Positions 45,621 through 55,497 of a stretch of DNA of 64,000 nucleotides are shown in pieces. The DNA is from Bacteroidetes bacterium 47-18 (lineage in GTDB: Bacteria; Bacteroidota; Bacteroidia; Chitinophagales; Chitinophagaceae), in assembly GCA_001897155.1 (NCBI GenBank), contig MKSF01000013.1, forward strand, positions 124,001 to 188,000, in the 5' to 3' direction. The position numbers were made by a program, and so were the translations under genes. Below the pieces are notes generated by a model, which saw nothing but the letters and a program-made list of their open reading frames with translations, was not told where the DNA came from and searched no databases. Positions within the stretch are counted from its first letter, which is position 1, and every line of letters starts with the position of its first letter.

Positions 45621-48086
45621 TTGAAAAACCAGTTTCAGCAGACACAGGGCTATACCATCATTGCCCGCTGGATGCAGGATAAAGGCATGGCTCCTTTCCG
45701 TTTCCAGGAAAATACATGGCAAAAATACAGCAGGGGATACAGTGGAATCGTCGTCGCGCCTACAGGGTTCGGCAAGACATTCTCTGTATTCCTTGCCGTT
45801 GTTATTGATTTCCTTAACCGGCCGGAACAGTTCGCCGAAGGGCTGAAGCTGCTCTGGATCACTCCCCTGCGCTCGCTGGCGCAGGACCTGGCCCGCGCTA
45901 TGCAGGAAGCTATCAACGAAATAGGACTGGACTGGACCGTAGAGGTCCGCAACGGCGATACCGACCCGCTTATCCGGCGCAGGCAGCAGCGGCAGATGCC
46001 AGACATCCTCCTGGTCACGCCCGAAACGCTGCATCTCTTGCTGGCGCAGAAAGGAAGAGACCGGTTCTTCCGCTCGCTTCAGTGCATAGCGGCAGATGAA
46101 TGGCATGAGCTGCTGGGCAGCAAGCGCGGGGTCATGACCGAGCTGGCCATCAGCTATTTAAAATCCCAATATGCCGGTCTACGTATCTGGGGGATCACCG
46201 CCACCATCGGCAATCTCGAAGAAGCCTTGCAGGTGCTCGTACCTTACCCCGGCAGGAAAGCCAGGGTGACCGCACAGGAAAAGAAAAAGCTGGAGATCAT
46301 CTCCGTCTTTCCGCCTGAGGTCGAAATACTGCCCTGGGCAGGTCATTCAGGCAGCAGGCTGGTAGAGCAGGCCGTACCCCTGATACTGAACAGCAGGTCA
46401 ACGATTGTTTTTACCAATACCAGGAGCCAGAGCGAGCTGTGGTACCAGTTGCTGCTGGAAGCCTGGCCGGATTTTTCAGGTCAGATCGCGCTGCATCACA
46501 GCTCTATAGACAGCCATATCCGGTACTGGATAGAAGACAGCCTGAGCAAAGGCAGGCTTAAAGCCGTAGTAGCCACTTCCTCCCTTGACCTGGGCGTGGA
46601 TTTCAAGCCGGTAGATACCGTCATACAGGTCGGATCCGGGAAAAGCGTGGCCCGCTTTATGCAGCGTGCGGGCCGGAGCGGTCATACGCCCCATGAAATA
46701 TCCAGGATATACTTTGTGCCTACCCACTCCCTGGAGCTTATTGAAGCGGCCGCTTTAAAGGAAGCGGTAAAGACACGGACCGTTGAGGACAGGACGCCGG
46801 TGGTCATGGCCTTTGATGTGCTTGTCCAGTTCATGGTCACCATAGCGCTGGGCGGAGGATTCAGGGAAGATGCGCTCCATAATACCGTTCGTAATACACA
46901 CGCTTTCAGCTTTATAACGCAGGAAGAATGGCAGTGGTGCGTGGCATTCATTACAACCGGCGGAACCATCGGCGCAGGCTACGAGGACTTTCACAAGGTA
47001 GCGGTGCAGCCGGACGGGCTGCTGAAAGTAGAAAAACGCCGTATCGGTATGCTGCACCGGATGAACATCGGGGTCATTGTCAGCGATGCGATGATGCGTG
47101 TCAAATTCACATCAGGAGGCTATGTCGGTATGGTGGAAGAATACTTCCTGTCCCGGCTCAGGGCCGGGGAAAAGTTCATGCTGGCGGGAAGGGTGCTGGA
47201 GCTGGTCCGTATCAAGGAGATGACCGCTTATGTAAGGCTGTCTTCCGGTAAAGGCATCACGCCCAGCTGGCTGGGAGGACGGTTGTCGCTCAGCTCCAAC
47301 CTCAGCCATTTCCTGCGGCAAAAATTAGCACAGGCAGCGAATCCCGGGAACCGGGAACCTGAGCTGCGGTTCCTGCATCCCCTGATAGCCCGCCAGCAGG
47401 AATACTCGCACATTCCTGCCGAAGATGAATTCCTGGTGGAAATGATCCATACCAGGGAAGGCTATCATCTATTCATGTACCCGTTCGAGGGCAGGCTGGT
47501 GCACGAGGTAATGGCCGCGCTGATCGCTTTCCGCATCAGCCGCCTGTACCCGATAAGCTTTTCCATGGCGATGAACGACTATGGCTTTGAGCTCTTCTCC
47601 GATTCCGAGATAAGGCTCACAGAAGACCAGCTTCACCAGGTGCTCAGCCGGGATGGTCTGATGCAGGACGTAGTCAGCAGCATCAATGCCACGGAAATGG
47701 CCAGGCATAAGTTCCGGGATATTGCCGTCATATCAGGGATGGTGATACAGAATACTTACGGCCGGCAGAAGAACAATAAATCGCTCCAGTCTTCGGCAGG
47801 CATCATCTTCAAGGTCCTGGAAGCCTATGACCCTTCCAACCTGCTGCTGAAGCAGGCCTATACGGAAGTATTCAACCAGCAATTGGAGGAGCAGCGCCTG
47901 GTAGCGGCTTTCCTGCGGATCAGCAAAAGCAGGATCATCTACAGGCAGGCCACCCGCTTTACACCGCTGAGCTTTCCCATTAAAGTGGACAGCCTGCGCC
48001 AGTCCCTCTCCAGCGAAGCGCTGGCCCAGCGTATTCAGAAACTTCAGAACAGCAGCCTGAAACCCGGCAGGAAAACAAAATCATGA
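45621..48086 (+). CDS. Ligase-associated DEXH-box DNA helicase (Lhr-like)
   Basis: 821 residues of the Lhr-type superfamily 2 helicases. Motifs: APTGFGKTFS (Walker A), TPLRSLAQD, VTPETLHLL, AADEWHELLGSKRG (DEWH in place of DEXH), GITATIGN, FTNTRSQSE, TSSLDLGVDFKPVD and QRAGRSGHTPHE. A long C-terminal part follows. The start is TTG at 45621, as no ATG lies upstream in frame close by. It overlaps pdeM by 4 nt (ATGA). Confidence 0.92.
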   Translation: MKNQFQQTQGYTIIARWMQDKGMAPFRFQENTWQKYSRGYSGIVVAPTGFGKTFSVFLAVVIDFLNRPEQFAEGLKLLWITPLRSLAQDLARAMQEAINEIGLDWTVEVRNGDTDPLIRRRQQRQMPDILLVTPETLHLLLAQKGRDRFFRSLQCIAADEWHELLGSKRGVMTELAISYLKSQYAGLRIWGITATIGNLEEALQVLVPYPGRKARVTAQEKKKLEIISVFPPEVEILPWAGHSGSRLVEQAVPLILNSRSTIVFTNTRSQSELWYQLLLEAWPDFSGQIALHHSSIDSHIRYWIEDSLSKGRLKAVVATSSLDLGVDFKPVDTVIQVGSGKSVARFMQRAGRSGHTPHEISRIYFVPTHSLELIEAAALKEAVKTRTVEDRTPVVMAFDVLVQFMVTIALGGGFREDALHNTVRNTHAFSFITQEEWQWCVAFITTGGTIGAGYEDFHKVAVQPDGLLKVEKRRIGMLHRMNIGVIVSDAMMRVKFTSGGYVGMVEEYFLSRLRAGEKFMLAGRVLELVRIKEMTAYVRLSSGKGITPSWLGGRLSLSSNLSHFLRQKLAQAANPGNREPELRFLHPLIARQQEYSHIPAEDEFLVEMIHTREGYHLFMYPFEGRLVHEVMAALIAFRISRLYPISFSMAMNDYGFELFSDSEIRLTEDQLHQVLSRDGLMQDVVSSINATEMARHKFRDIAVISGMVIQNTYGRQKNNKSLQSSAGIIFKVLEAYDPSNLLLKQAYTEVFNQQLEEQRLVAAFLRISKSRIIYRQATRFTPLSFPIKVDSLRQSLSSEALAQRIQKLQNSSLKPGRKTKS

Positions 48087-48739
48087 ATATAAGCGAACAG
48101 ATCATAACCTTTGCAGGAGAATCCCTGACCCTGACAAACCAGGGTGTTCTCTTCTGGGAAAAGCAGCAGGCCCTGGTACTATCCGACCTGCACCTGGGCA
48201 AGGCCGCCCATTTCCGCCAGAACGGCATAGCGATCCCCTCCCGGCTGGCTGCGGATGACCTGGAAAAGCTCGGGCGGCTGATCGGTCATTACCAGGCCCG
48301 TACCGTCATCATCACGGGCGACCTGCTCCATGCAGGAAGCAATAAGGAGACGGACCTGCTCGCAGCACTGACCAACCGGCATCCCGGTACCGGATTCGTG
48401 CTCATCAGGGGCAATCACGACAGGCTGCCTGCAGCACAGCTGCACAGCCTCGGTATAAGCGCAATATACCGGCAGCTAAAGATCAATGACATAGCCTTTA
48501 CCCATCTCCCTGCCATAGAGCCTGACGGCTTCACCATTTGCGGACATCTGCATCCCGGTGTCGCTGTACAGGTACCACCTTACAGGACCTTACGCCTCCC
48601 CTGCTATGTGGTAACGCCCCGGCAGATCATCTTACCGGCCTTCAGCCGTTTTACAGGACTGGATACCCGCCCGGTTATACCGCCCGCTACCCGGTATGCT
48701 TTTTACGAAGATGGCTTTATTGCCATTCCGGAAACGTAA
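48083..48739 (+). CDS. pdeM: Ligase-associated metallophosphoesterase PdeM
   Basis: 218 residues of the calcineurin-like phosphoesterase fold, predicted endonuclease or phosphodiesterase of the same repair cluster. Metal-binding motifs: LSDLHLGKAAHFRQNG, TGDLLHAG, RGNHDR, FTHLP and CGHLHPGV. It is translationally coupled to the helicase. About 180 bp without a gene follow. Confidence 0.92.
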   Translation: MNISEQIITFAGESLTLTNQGVLFWEKQQALVLSDLHLGKAAHFRQNGIAIPSRLAADDLEKLGRLIGHYQARTVIITGDLLHAGSNKETDLLAALTNRHPGTGFVLIRGNHDRLPAAQLHSLGISAIYRQLKINDIAFTHLPAIEPDGFTICGHLHPGVAVQVPPYRTLRLPCYVVTPRQIILPAFSRFTGLDTRPVIPPATRYAFYEDGFIAIPET

Positions 48740-48916
48740 CGCAAAGCAGGATAGCAGGAAGCAACGGCAGCCGGATGCACGCCTGTTCCAGGCCCGGCCT
48801 CATGGCTGCTTAATACCAGGGCATTTATGTAATTCCGCTTTTTTACAGTCTTATATAAAAGTTTAGAGGCTTTTTATTGTATTTTAGTAACCTGTAACAC
48901 TATAAGCGATCGTACT

Positions 48917-50233
48917 ATGCAGTTGGACCAGCTAACATTAGATGACCTGTCAATATTAAAGGGAGAGAATGCGGTGTATCTTTTACTGGATAAATGCCAC
49001 ACCAAAGAAGGCAGCCTGTTGCTCCGGAAAAGACTGCAGGAGCCCTATGGGCAACGGGACGACATGCTCCGCTACCAGGAAGCCATACGTTTCTGGAGCG
49101 CACATGGGCAAGACTTCAAATGGGAGCTGACCAACGGGACGGTCATGATGCTGCAGCAATTCCTGCACTCCAATGAATTTGCGGATAAGGTCAATGATGA
49201 CCTGGGACTCCGTATCAATACCTTCCTGAAAAAGATCGTACACAGGGAAAGCCTGGACCATATCAGCTTCCTGACCGAGCAGATCATACTGCTCCTCCGG
49301 GACGGCAGGAAGATACAGCAGGTGTTGGAACAGGGCGGATCACAACTGCCGGATTACCTCCAGCAGGACAGGGCAGCGCTGGCTGAGGCATTACAGCACC
49401 CTGCCGTCAAGGTATACGATGCACATACTGAAAAAAGGGCTATGGCAGCCAAAATAGCGATGATACATCAGTTGAAACGCTACGGACGGAATATGCTGGA
49501 AAAGATCATAACGGTCATATCACGGATAGACGTTATTATGGTCATGTCCGGCTGGGCCGCCAGGGAGGGCTGGTCACTTCCGGAAGTGTTGCCGCAGGAG
49601 CGCCTTGTACTGTCCGCCCGACAACTGTTCCACCCGCTCATACCTGACGCGCATCCTTATGATATTACTTTCGACCGGCAACACCAGCTGCTGCTGCTTA
49701 CCGGCGCCAACATGTCCGGTAAAAGCACCTTTATGCGCACGGTGGGGCTCTGTGCCATACTCGCGCATTGCGGGTATCCCGTACCGGCACAATCTATGGA
49801 CATAAGCTGCCTGAACGCGCTGATCACGCAGATACAGGTTCAGGACGACCTGAGCAAGGGTGAAAGCTATTTTTACGCGGAAGTACTGAGAATGAAGCAA
49901 ACCGCCCAGCGTATCCGGCAGCAATCATATAATCTTATCATTATGGATGAACTATTTAAAGGCACCAATGTTCATGATGCTTATGACTGCAGCGTAGCCG
50001 TTGTAAAAGGATTGCTGAAAAAGGGTAACAACCTGATACTGCTATCTACACATCTGCACGAGCTTCCAGAGCAGCTGGAACGTTCGGAAGGCTTATTTTT
50101 CAGGTATTTTGAAACGCTGATCGATGGGGAAAAGAACTTTAAATTCACGTATCGCCTGAAGGAAGGCATTTCCAAGGACAGAATAGGTTACGCATTATTA
50201 AAGCAGGAAGGTGTCATTGATTTGCTGAATTAA
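48917..50233 (+). CDS. MutS-related ATPase lacking mismatch-recognition domains
   Basis: 438 residues, only half of a classical MutS: the helical lever/core region (residues 1-235) and the ABC-type ATPase with Walker A LTGANMSGKSTFMRTVG, IQVQDDLSKGESYFYAEV (signature), LIIMDELFKGTN (Walker B) and THLHELPEQLE. The N-terminal mismatch-binding domain and the C-terminal Smr domain of MutS2 are absent. It is a Bacteroidota-typical MutS-like protein whose substrate is unknown. Confidence 0.9.
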   Translation: MQLDQLTLDDLSILKGENAVYLLLDKCHTKEGSLLLRKRLQEPYGQRDDMLRYQEAIRFWSAHGQDFKWELTNGTVMMLQQFLHSNEFADKVNDDLGLRINTFLKKIVHRESLDHISFLTEQIILLLRDGRKIQQVLEQGGSQLPDYLQQDRAALAEALQHPAVKVYDAHTEKRAMAAKIAMIHQLKRYGRNMLEKIITVISRIDVIMVMSGWAAREGWSLPEVLPQERLVLSARQLFHPLIPDAHPYDITFDRQHQLLLLTGANMSGKSTFMRTVGLCAILAHCGYPVPAQSMDISCLNALITQIQVQDDLSKGESYFYAEVLRMKQTAQRIRQQSYNLIIMDELFKGTNVHDAYDCSVAVVKGLLKKGNNLILLSTHLHELPEQLERSEGLFFRYFETLIDGEKNFKFTYRLKEGISKDRIGYALLKQEGVIDLLN

Positions 50234-50282
50234 GTATATTTGTTAAGCTTATTCAGTATTTGATTAACTAAAAAGATCAATT

Positions 50283-51062
50283 ATGAGAAAAGAATTATTA
50301 TTCATTGTCCTGGCAGGTATGACGGTCGCAGGTAGTTCCTGCGTTGCAAAAAAGAAGTATCTGGAAGCGGAAAATACCATCTCCGGTCTCCGAAAAACAA
50401 ACGCGGATCTGAAAGAAGACATCAGCAACCTGAAGGAGAGACTGTACATGATGGAAGATGCCAATAACAGCGCAGCCAACGAATTGACCTCAAAAGACAG
50501 TCTATTATATCTGAAGGAAAATGCATTGAAGAGCCAGGAGCAGCAGCTAAGAGAATTACAGGCTATGATAGACAGGCAGAAAAGACAAACTCAGGAGCTC
50601 CACCGGAAGATGCAGAATGCGCTCGGAGGATTCAAATCGGATGAGCTGTACGTTTACACCAAAAACAACAAGGTGTACGTGAGCATGTCGGAAAAGCTGC
50701 TTTTCCCTTCGGGAAGCGCGGTGGTCAACAAGGAAGGAAAGGAAGCGCTGGGTAAGATCGCGCAGGCCCTGAAGGACAACAATGATATCAATATAACAGT
50801 GGAAGGCCACACCGACAGCATTCCCATTAAGATCCGCTTCGAGGACAACTGGGCGCTGAGCGTTGCGCGCTCCAACTCCATCATCAGGATCCTGGTGAAT
50901 GATTACCAGGTGGTACCGGAAAAGCTGACGGCTGCCGGAAGAGCGGAATTTGAGCCGGTAGCAGACAATGCCACACCGGAAGGCAGGGCCAAGAACAGGA
51001 GAACGGAGATCGTGCTGGCTCCCAAGCTGGATGAGCTATTTAACCTAATGAAAACAGACTAA
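50283..51062 (+). CDS. OmpA-family lipoprotein with coiled coil
   Basis: 259 residues. Lipobox VAGSSC (Cys20), then a coiled coil (about 25-118, SGLRKTNADLKEDISNLKERL) and an OmpA domain (~130-250: LLFPSGSAVVNKEGKEAL, ITVEGHTDSIPI, LSVARSNSIIRILVNDYQV, AGRAEFEPVADNATPEGRAKNRRTEIVL) that binds peptidoglycan. It tethers the outer membrane to the cell wall. Fourteen nt separate it from the TlpA-like gene. Confidence 0.92.
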   Translation: MRKELLFIVLAGMTVAGSSCVAKKKYLEAENTISGLRKTNADLKEDISNLKERLYMMEDANNSAANELTSKDSLLYLKENALKSQEQQLRELQAMIDRQKRQTQELHRKMQNALGGFKSDELYVYTKNNKVYVSMSEKLLFPSGSAVVNKEGKEALGKIAQALKDNNDINITVEGHTDSIPIKIRFEDNWALSVARSNSIIRILVNDYQVVPEKLTAAGRAEFEPVADNATPEGRAKNRRTEIVLAPKLDELFNLMKTD

Positions 51063-51075
51063 AGCAATTTTTTAA

Positions 51076-52479
51076 ATGTATAAATACATTCTGAGTACCG
51101 CCGGCCTGATGGCTGCATCTTTTATGCTCCTGGCACAAAAGCCAATAGAACTGAAAGGCAGGATCACTGCCGGGAAAGTGGATTCCATAGTAGTGGTCAA
51201 TACCACCACCGCCTCAATGGAAGGGCAGCTCCCGAAATATTATAAGCCGGACGCGCAGGGCAACTTCAGCGTAAAGATCCCCACTGTCACCCGCTATAAT
51301 ACCATTGCGGTCCTAAACGGCAACCAGCGCTTTGATATCCTGGGAGAATCCGGCAAGACACTGAAGGCTGATTTCGCGTTCGAAGGCAATCCCGGGGTCA
51401 CCTTTACCGATCCCAAAGAAAGTTTCAGCGCAACGGTACTCGAACGTTTCAATAAAGAAAAAGGCGGCCTCGACCGCTTCCAGAATGATACGAGACTGCT
51501 CCTCAATACCGGCAGCGGCCAATACCCCGCCGCCCTGGACTCCCTGTATGATGACTACAAAAAGTATATACAGACCGCAGCAGGCAGTGATAAAAAGCTG
51601 GCAGCATACCTGCAGGAGCAACTGGACCTGTATAAGGCCAATGCCCTGGTGATGTATGCAGCCAACCAGTTGAACAGCAGGGCGGGCAACCTCACGCCGG
51701 AACAGGCCCAGGAATATATCGCGGTATCGCAAAAAGCGGCCAACCTCGTAAACGACAATTATATTACCTACCCCGTATACCAGGAATATATTGTCAACTA
51801 TTACCTGTACGGGTATATTTACGAGCATCTTGATCAGGCCGGCGATCTGAACAAAAATATAGAAGGCACCCTGCAAAGGCTGAAAGCTATCCCGCAGAAA
51901 AAATCCGCCGCTTTGGGAACAGCCAGATTATTGCAGATGGTGCAGCGCAATATGGACCAGAAGCTGTGGCTGGCACATGCCAATGATTTCTATACCGCTT
52001 TCAGGAACGACCCCAATGCTGCCGTGATCAAAAATATGGCGGACGACCTGCAAAAATTTGAAAAGGGCCGTAAGGCTGTAGATTTTGAATTTGTGACCCT
52101 GGAAGGCGAGAAGAAAAAGCTCAGCGATTATAAGGGCAAGGTGGTATACCTGGACTTCTGGGCCAGCTGGTGCGGTCCCTGCCGTCAGCAGATGCCCTTT
52201 GCCAGGGAAGTAAAAAAGCACTTCGAAGGCAAGGAAGTGGTATTCCTGTATGTATCTATTGATGATTCTGATGAGAAATGGCAGAACGGCATAAAAAATA
52301 TGAGCGTGGAAGGTGTGCAGACCCGTTCCGGCGGATGGGGCGGCGCTATTCCCCGGTTGTATAATATCTCCAGCATACCTGCCTACTTCCTGATAGATAA
52401 GAATGGTAATTTTGCCGAGCGTCCTCCGCGTCCCAGCCAGAAGCAGGAGCTGATACGCCTCATAGAAAGCCTCTTATAG
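51076..52479 (+). CDS. TlpA-like exported thioredoxin protein with DUF4369-type N-terminus
   Basis: 467 residues. The signal peptide ends at FMLLAQ. A beta-rich N-terminal domain (IELKGRITAGKVDSIVV, YYKPDAQGNFSVKIPTV), a helical middle and a C-terminal thioredoxin fold with VVYLDFWASWCGPCRQQMPF (Cys366-x-x-Cys369) and cis-Pro segment YNISSIPAYFLIDKNGN. Likely a periplasmic thiol-disulfide oxidoreductase. It is a paralog in design of the gene at 14079 but has CGPC rather than CGHC. Confidence 0.9.
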   Translation: MYKYILSTAGLMAASFMLLAQKPIELKGRITAGKVDSIVVVNTTTASMEGQLPKYYKPDAQGNFSVKIPTVTRYNTIAVLNGNQRFDILGESGKTLKADFAFEGNPGVTFTDPKESFSATVLERFNKEKGGLDRFQNDTRLLLNTGSGQYPAALDSLYDDYKKYIQTAAGSDKKLAAYLQEQLDLYKANALVMYAANQLNSRAGNLTPEQAQEYIAVSQKAANLVNDNYITYPVYQEYIVNYYLYGYIYEHLDQAGDLNKNIEGTLQRLKAIPQKKSAALGTARLLQMVQRNMDQKLWLAHANDFYTAFRNDPNAAVIKNMADDLQKFEKGRKAVDFEFVTLEGEKKKLSDYKGKVVYLDFWASWCGPCRQQMPFAREVKKHFEGKEVVFLYVSIDDSDEKWQNGIKNMSVEGVQTRSGGWGGAIPRLYNISSIPAYFLIDKNGNFAERPPRPSQKQELIRLIESLL

Positions 52480-52519
52480 CCTGGTACTCAGTTGAGGCTG
52501 TATAAAAGCTCTTGTATGA

Positions 52520-52563
52520 TCACATTGACCTTGTCGTGTCACATTGAGCTCGTCGAAATGTGA
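52520..52563. repeat. Short dispersed-type repeat (cacattgag...cgtcgaaatgtg)
   Basis: tcacattgaccttgtcg (52520-52536) is followed by tcacattgagctcgtcga (52539-52556) and aatgtga (52557-52563); the second unit is itself an inverted repeat TCACATT...AATGTGA. Similar short intergenic repeats are common in genomes of this phylum. There is only one occurrence in this window. Confidence 0.45.
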
Positions 52564-52579
52564 TATTATATATAAAATA

Positions 52580-52636
52580 AACAACCCTGTCCATATTCCG
52601 GCTGAGTTCCGTATGACAGGGTTGTTCGCTTTTTAG
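52580..52636. terminator. Terminator between the TlpA-like and truB genes
   Basis: aacaaccctgtc pairs with gacagggttgtt over a 23-nt loop, followed by cgcttttt on the plus strand. Confidence 0.65.
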
Positions 52637-52702
52637 TATCATTATAATGATGGGCTCTTGTCTTGCTTAGTTGCCCACCGGCAACCCGGTACTTTGTATC
52701 AT

Positions 52703-53419
52703 CTAAGATTGTATGGCCGGCTCCTTCTCTTTCTCCGCTTTGATATAATCCACCCACTCCTGTACGGTCCAGGCATCATTCACCGAAACATCACCGATCC
52801 TGGTCCTGCGAAGCGAGGACAGGTAAGCGCCACAGCCTAACGCCTGCCCGAAATCATGTGCCAGGCTGCGTATATAGGTACCGGTAGAACATACCACGCG
52901 AAAGGTTATGACAGGCAGGTTGATGTTCGTGATCTCAAATTCATGGATCGTAACGGCACGTGGCTCCAGTTGCACCTCCTTGCCTGCCCGGGCCAGCTTA
53001 TAGACCGGCTTACCGTCCTGCTTGATAGCCGAATGGATAGGCGGCACCTGCCGGATATCTCCGGTAAAAAGGGTGCAGGTCTGCCGAATCTGCTCGGGGG
53101 TCACGGAACTGTAATCGCTGAAATTGCCGGGCTCTGACTCCAGGTCATAGGTAGGGGTGGTCGCACCAATGGTGAAAGTACCCGTGTACTCCTTTTCCTG
53201 CTTCTGGAAGGTAGTGATCTGCTTGGTCATTTTGCCGGTGCAGCATATCAGCAGCCCTGTAGCCAGGGGGTCCAGGGTACCGCAATGTCCTATCTTCACT
53301 TTCCTGATGCTCCACTTTATCTTATTGATGGCATCAAAGGAAGACCAGTTCAACGGCTTATCTATCAGGATAGCTACACCTTCCTGTATCTGTGCCAGGG
53401 TTGGTTTATTTTCGATCAT
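52703..53419 (-). CDS. truB: tRNA pseudouridine(55) synthase TruB
   Basis: Converts U55 of the T-loop of tRNAs to pseudouridine. 238 residues. LIDKPLNWSSFDAINKIK, the catalytic Asp motif KIGHCGTLDPLATGLLI, TGTFTIGATTPTYDLESE, SAIKQDGKPVYKLARAGK and STGTYIRSLAHDFGQALGCGAYL are all present. The short length is normal for Bacteroidota. It is convergent with the TlpA-like gene. Confidence 0.96.
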   Translation of the reverse strand: MIENKPTLAQIQEGVAILIDKPLNWSSFDAINKIKWSIRKVKIGHCGTLDPLATGLLICCTGKMTKQITTFQKQEKEYTGTFTIGATTPTYDLESEPGNFSDYSSVTPEQIRQTCTLFTGDIRQVPPIHSAIKQDGKPVYKLARAGKEVQLEPRAVTIHEFEITNINLPVITFRVVCSTGTYIRSLAHDFGQALGCGAYLSSLRRTRIGDVSVNDAWTVQEWVDYIKAEKEKEPAIQS

Positions 53420-53459
53420 AACCGCAAAAATGCCGATAAAATCTCTAAATGTGAAAATC

Positions 53460-55370
53460 TTATACCTTTTTATCTAATTTTTCATAGATAGAATTGTTAC
53501 TGATGAACTCCGGTACGATGGATTTCATCTTGGAGACGGTCTCCTGGGTATAATGCCTGGCGGACAGGTTGAGCAGCTCATTGATGTCTTTGGAAACCTC
53601 GATGAAGTCATACTCGATAACCTTGGCTATCAATATCTTGGCGTTATAGGTAGGAATGGTGTTCTCTTTATTGTTCAGCAGCTCCTCGAAGAGCTTTTCA
53701 CCCTGCCGGAGACCTGTAAATTCTATCTTGATATCCTTATCAGGGATCTTACCGGACAGCCTGATCATTTTACGGGCCAGGTCCACGATCTTCACCGGCT
53801 TGCCCATATCAAACACAAATACTTCTCCGCCCTTACCCATAGCCCCGGCTTCCAGCACCAGCTGGCAGGCTTCCGGTATGGTCATAAAATAACGTGTGAT
53901 ATCCGGGTGCGTTACCGTAATGGGACCGCCGGATTCCAGTTGCTTTTTGAAATGCGGGATAACGGACCCGTTGGATCCCAGTACGTTCCCGAAACGGGTA
54001 GTAATGAATTTGGTGGTATTCAGGACGATATTGCTGTCAATGCGGTTATTCTGGAGATGATTGCTCAACGACTGGGTAAAGATCTCTGCGATCCGCTTGG
54101 AAGCCCCCATGACATTGGTAGGATTCACCGCCTTATCGGTGCTCACCATCACAAATTTATGCACGCCATACTGCACGGATATTTCGGCCAGCACTTTAGT
54201 ACCCAGCACATTATTCCTTACCGCCACGGATGGATGATCCTCCATCAGCGGCACATGCTTATAGGCCGCGGCGTGGTACACGATGTTCGGCGCATAGATC
54301 TCGAATATCTGCTCCATCCGCACCTTATCCGTAATGTCACCGATAAAGGTCCTTACAGGGGCGTCTTTAGGCAGCGTAAGCTTCAGCTCGTGCAAAGCCG
54401 TCTCGGCGTTGTCACAGGCAATGACCAGCGTAGGCTGGTAGACAAGCACCTGCTTGACGATCTCGCTGCCTATGGAGCCGGCAGCGCCTGTTACAAGTAT
54501 GATCTTATTCCTGACGTCCTTTACAATATTGTCATTATCAATGCGGATCACTTCTCTTTCCAGCAGTTGTTCGATCTTGATATCTTTCAGCTGGTCCACA
54601 TCCAGGCTGTTATTGATCCATTTATCGCTGGAAGGCACTTCCTGCACCCTTATGCCCAGCTCCAGGCAGATGTCCACCAGCTCGTTCAGCCTTTGCTTCT
54701 TGATGAACGGATCGGCTATGATCAGGCGCTCCACCCCGTCTTTCTGCAGCTTCTCTATATTGTGCTGGGATGCTTTCAGCACGGGCGTGCTTTCTATGTA
54801 TTTGCCTATCATATTCAGCTTATCCTCCAGGATAGCGGAGATCTTCATATCAAAGCGCTGGTTCTCCGAGATCATCTTCATAGCGAGGAGACCATCATAG
54901 CCCGCAGAATATACGGCGGCCTTGACCGTCTTCTTCCGCACGGCAAAAAGCTGCCTGAAAAGGTTCTTGATAACGATACGGTAAAAGATCAGCAGGAAAT
55001 TGGCACAGATAAAATAGATAAAAGCAATGGACATCGGGATAAAACCTTCGTCCGGGTGAGCGGTCACATATATTTTATCAATAATAAGAAAAGAAATGGT
55101 AGCGCTCAGGTTGAAGACCAGGATTCTTGTTGTATCTTCGATGGAGGTATACCTGATGATACCTGCATAGATCTTAAAAACAGTGAGCAAGCATAAATTA
55201 ACCAATGTGGAAATACCGAGAATCTTTAAAAAAGGGAAATGTTCCAATACATAAACCCCGTCAAAATTAAACCTCAGCAAGAAAGCGATGCAGATTGCGA
55301 AAAAGCAACAGATCGTATCCAGCGATAAAATAATCCACTTCGGGGTGAATTGCATTTTAGACATTAGCAT
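53460..55370 (-). CDS. Membrane-bound nucleoside-diphosphate-sugar epimerase/dehydratase (CapD/PglF type)
   Basis: 636 residues. The N-terminus has four to five membrane helices (WIILSLDTICCFFAICIAFLL; STLVNLCLLTVFKIYAGII; FICANFLLIFYRIVI) and a CoA-binding-like domain. The C-terminal SDR domain has ILVTGAAGSIGSEIVKQV, VYHAAAYKHVPLMEDHP and FVMVSTDKAVNPTNVMGASKR. Such enzymes act as UDP-GlcNAc 4,6-dehydratases or epimerases supplying sugars for polysaccharides or glycoproteins. The LMW-PTP gene is divergent, with 127 bp between. Confidence 0.92.
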   Translation of the reverse strand: MLMSKMQFTPKWIILSLDTICCFFAICIAFLLRFNFDGVYVLEHFPFLKILGISTLVNLCLLTVFKIYAGIIRYTSIEDTTRILVFNLSATISFLIIDKIYVTAHPDEGFIPMSIAFIYFICANFLLIFYRIVIKNLFRQLFAVRKKTVKAAVYSAGYDGLLAMKMISENQRFDMKISAILEDKLNMIGKYIESTPVLKASQHNIEKLQKDGVERLIIADPFIKKQRLNELVDICLELGIRVQEVPSSDKWINNSLDVDQLKDIKIEQLLEREVIRIDNDNIVKDVRNKIILVTGAAGSIGSEIVKQVLVYQPTLVIACDNAETALHELKLTLPKDAPVRTFIGDITDKVRMEQIFEIYAPNIVYHAAAYKHVPLMEDHPSVAVRNNVLGTKVLAEISVQYGVHKFVMVSTDKAVNPTNVMGASKRIAEIFTQSLSNHLQNNRIDSNIVLNTTKFITTRFGNVLGSNGSVIPHFKKQLESGGPITVTHPDITRYFMTIPEACQLVLEAGAMGKGGEVFVFDMGKPVKIVDLARKMIRLSGKIPDKDIKIEFTGLRQGEKLFEELLNNKENTIPTYNAKILIAKVIEYDFIEVSKDINELLNLSARHYTQETVSKMKSIVPEFISNNSIYEKLDKKV

Positions 55371-55497
55371 AACTTGAAGGTTTGGTGACGCATCGGTTGG
55401 TTGGTTCGCACAAAGTTACTTGTTTTTATATTATACAATCTAATATTTCTCCGTTAAATTTCCTTAACTAACTGGAATACTGTTTAAAAACAAATTA

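Noticed and set aside
53553-55196. 547-codon plus-strand open frame
   Set aside because: Shadow of the epimerase/dehydratase gene; His-rich composition typical of an antisense frame.
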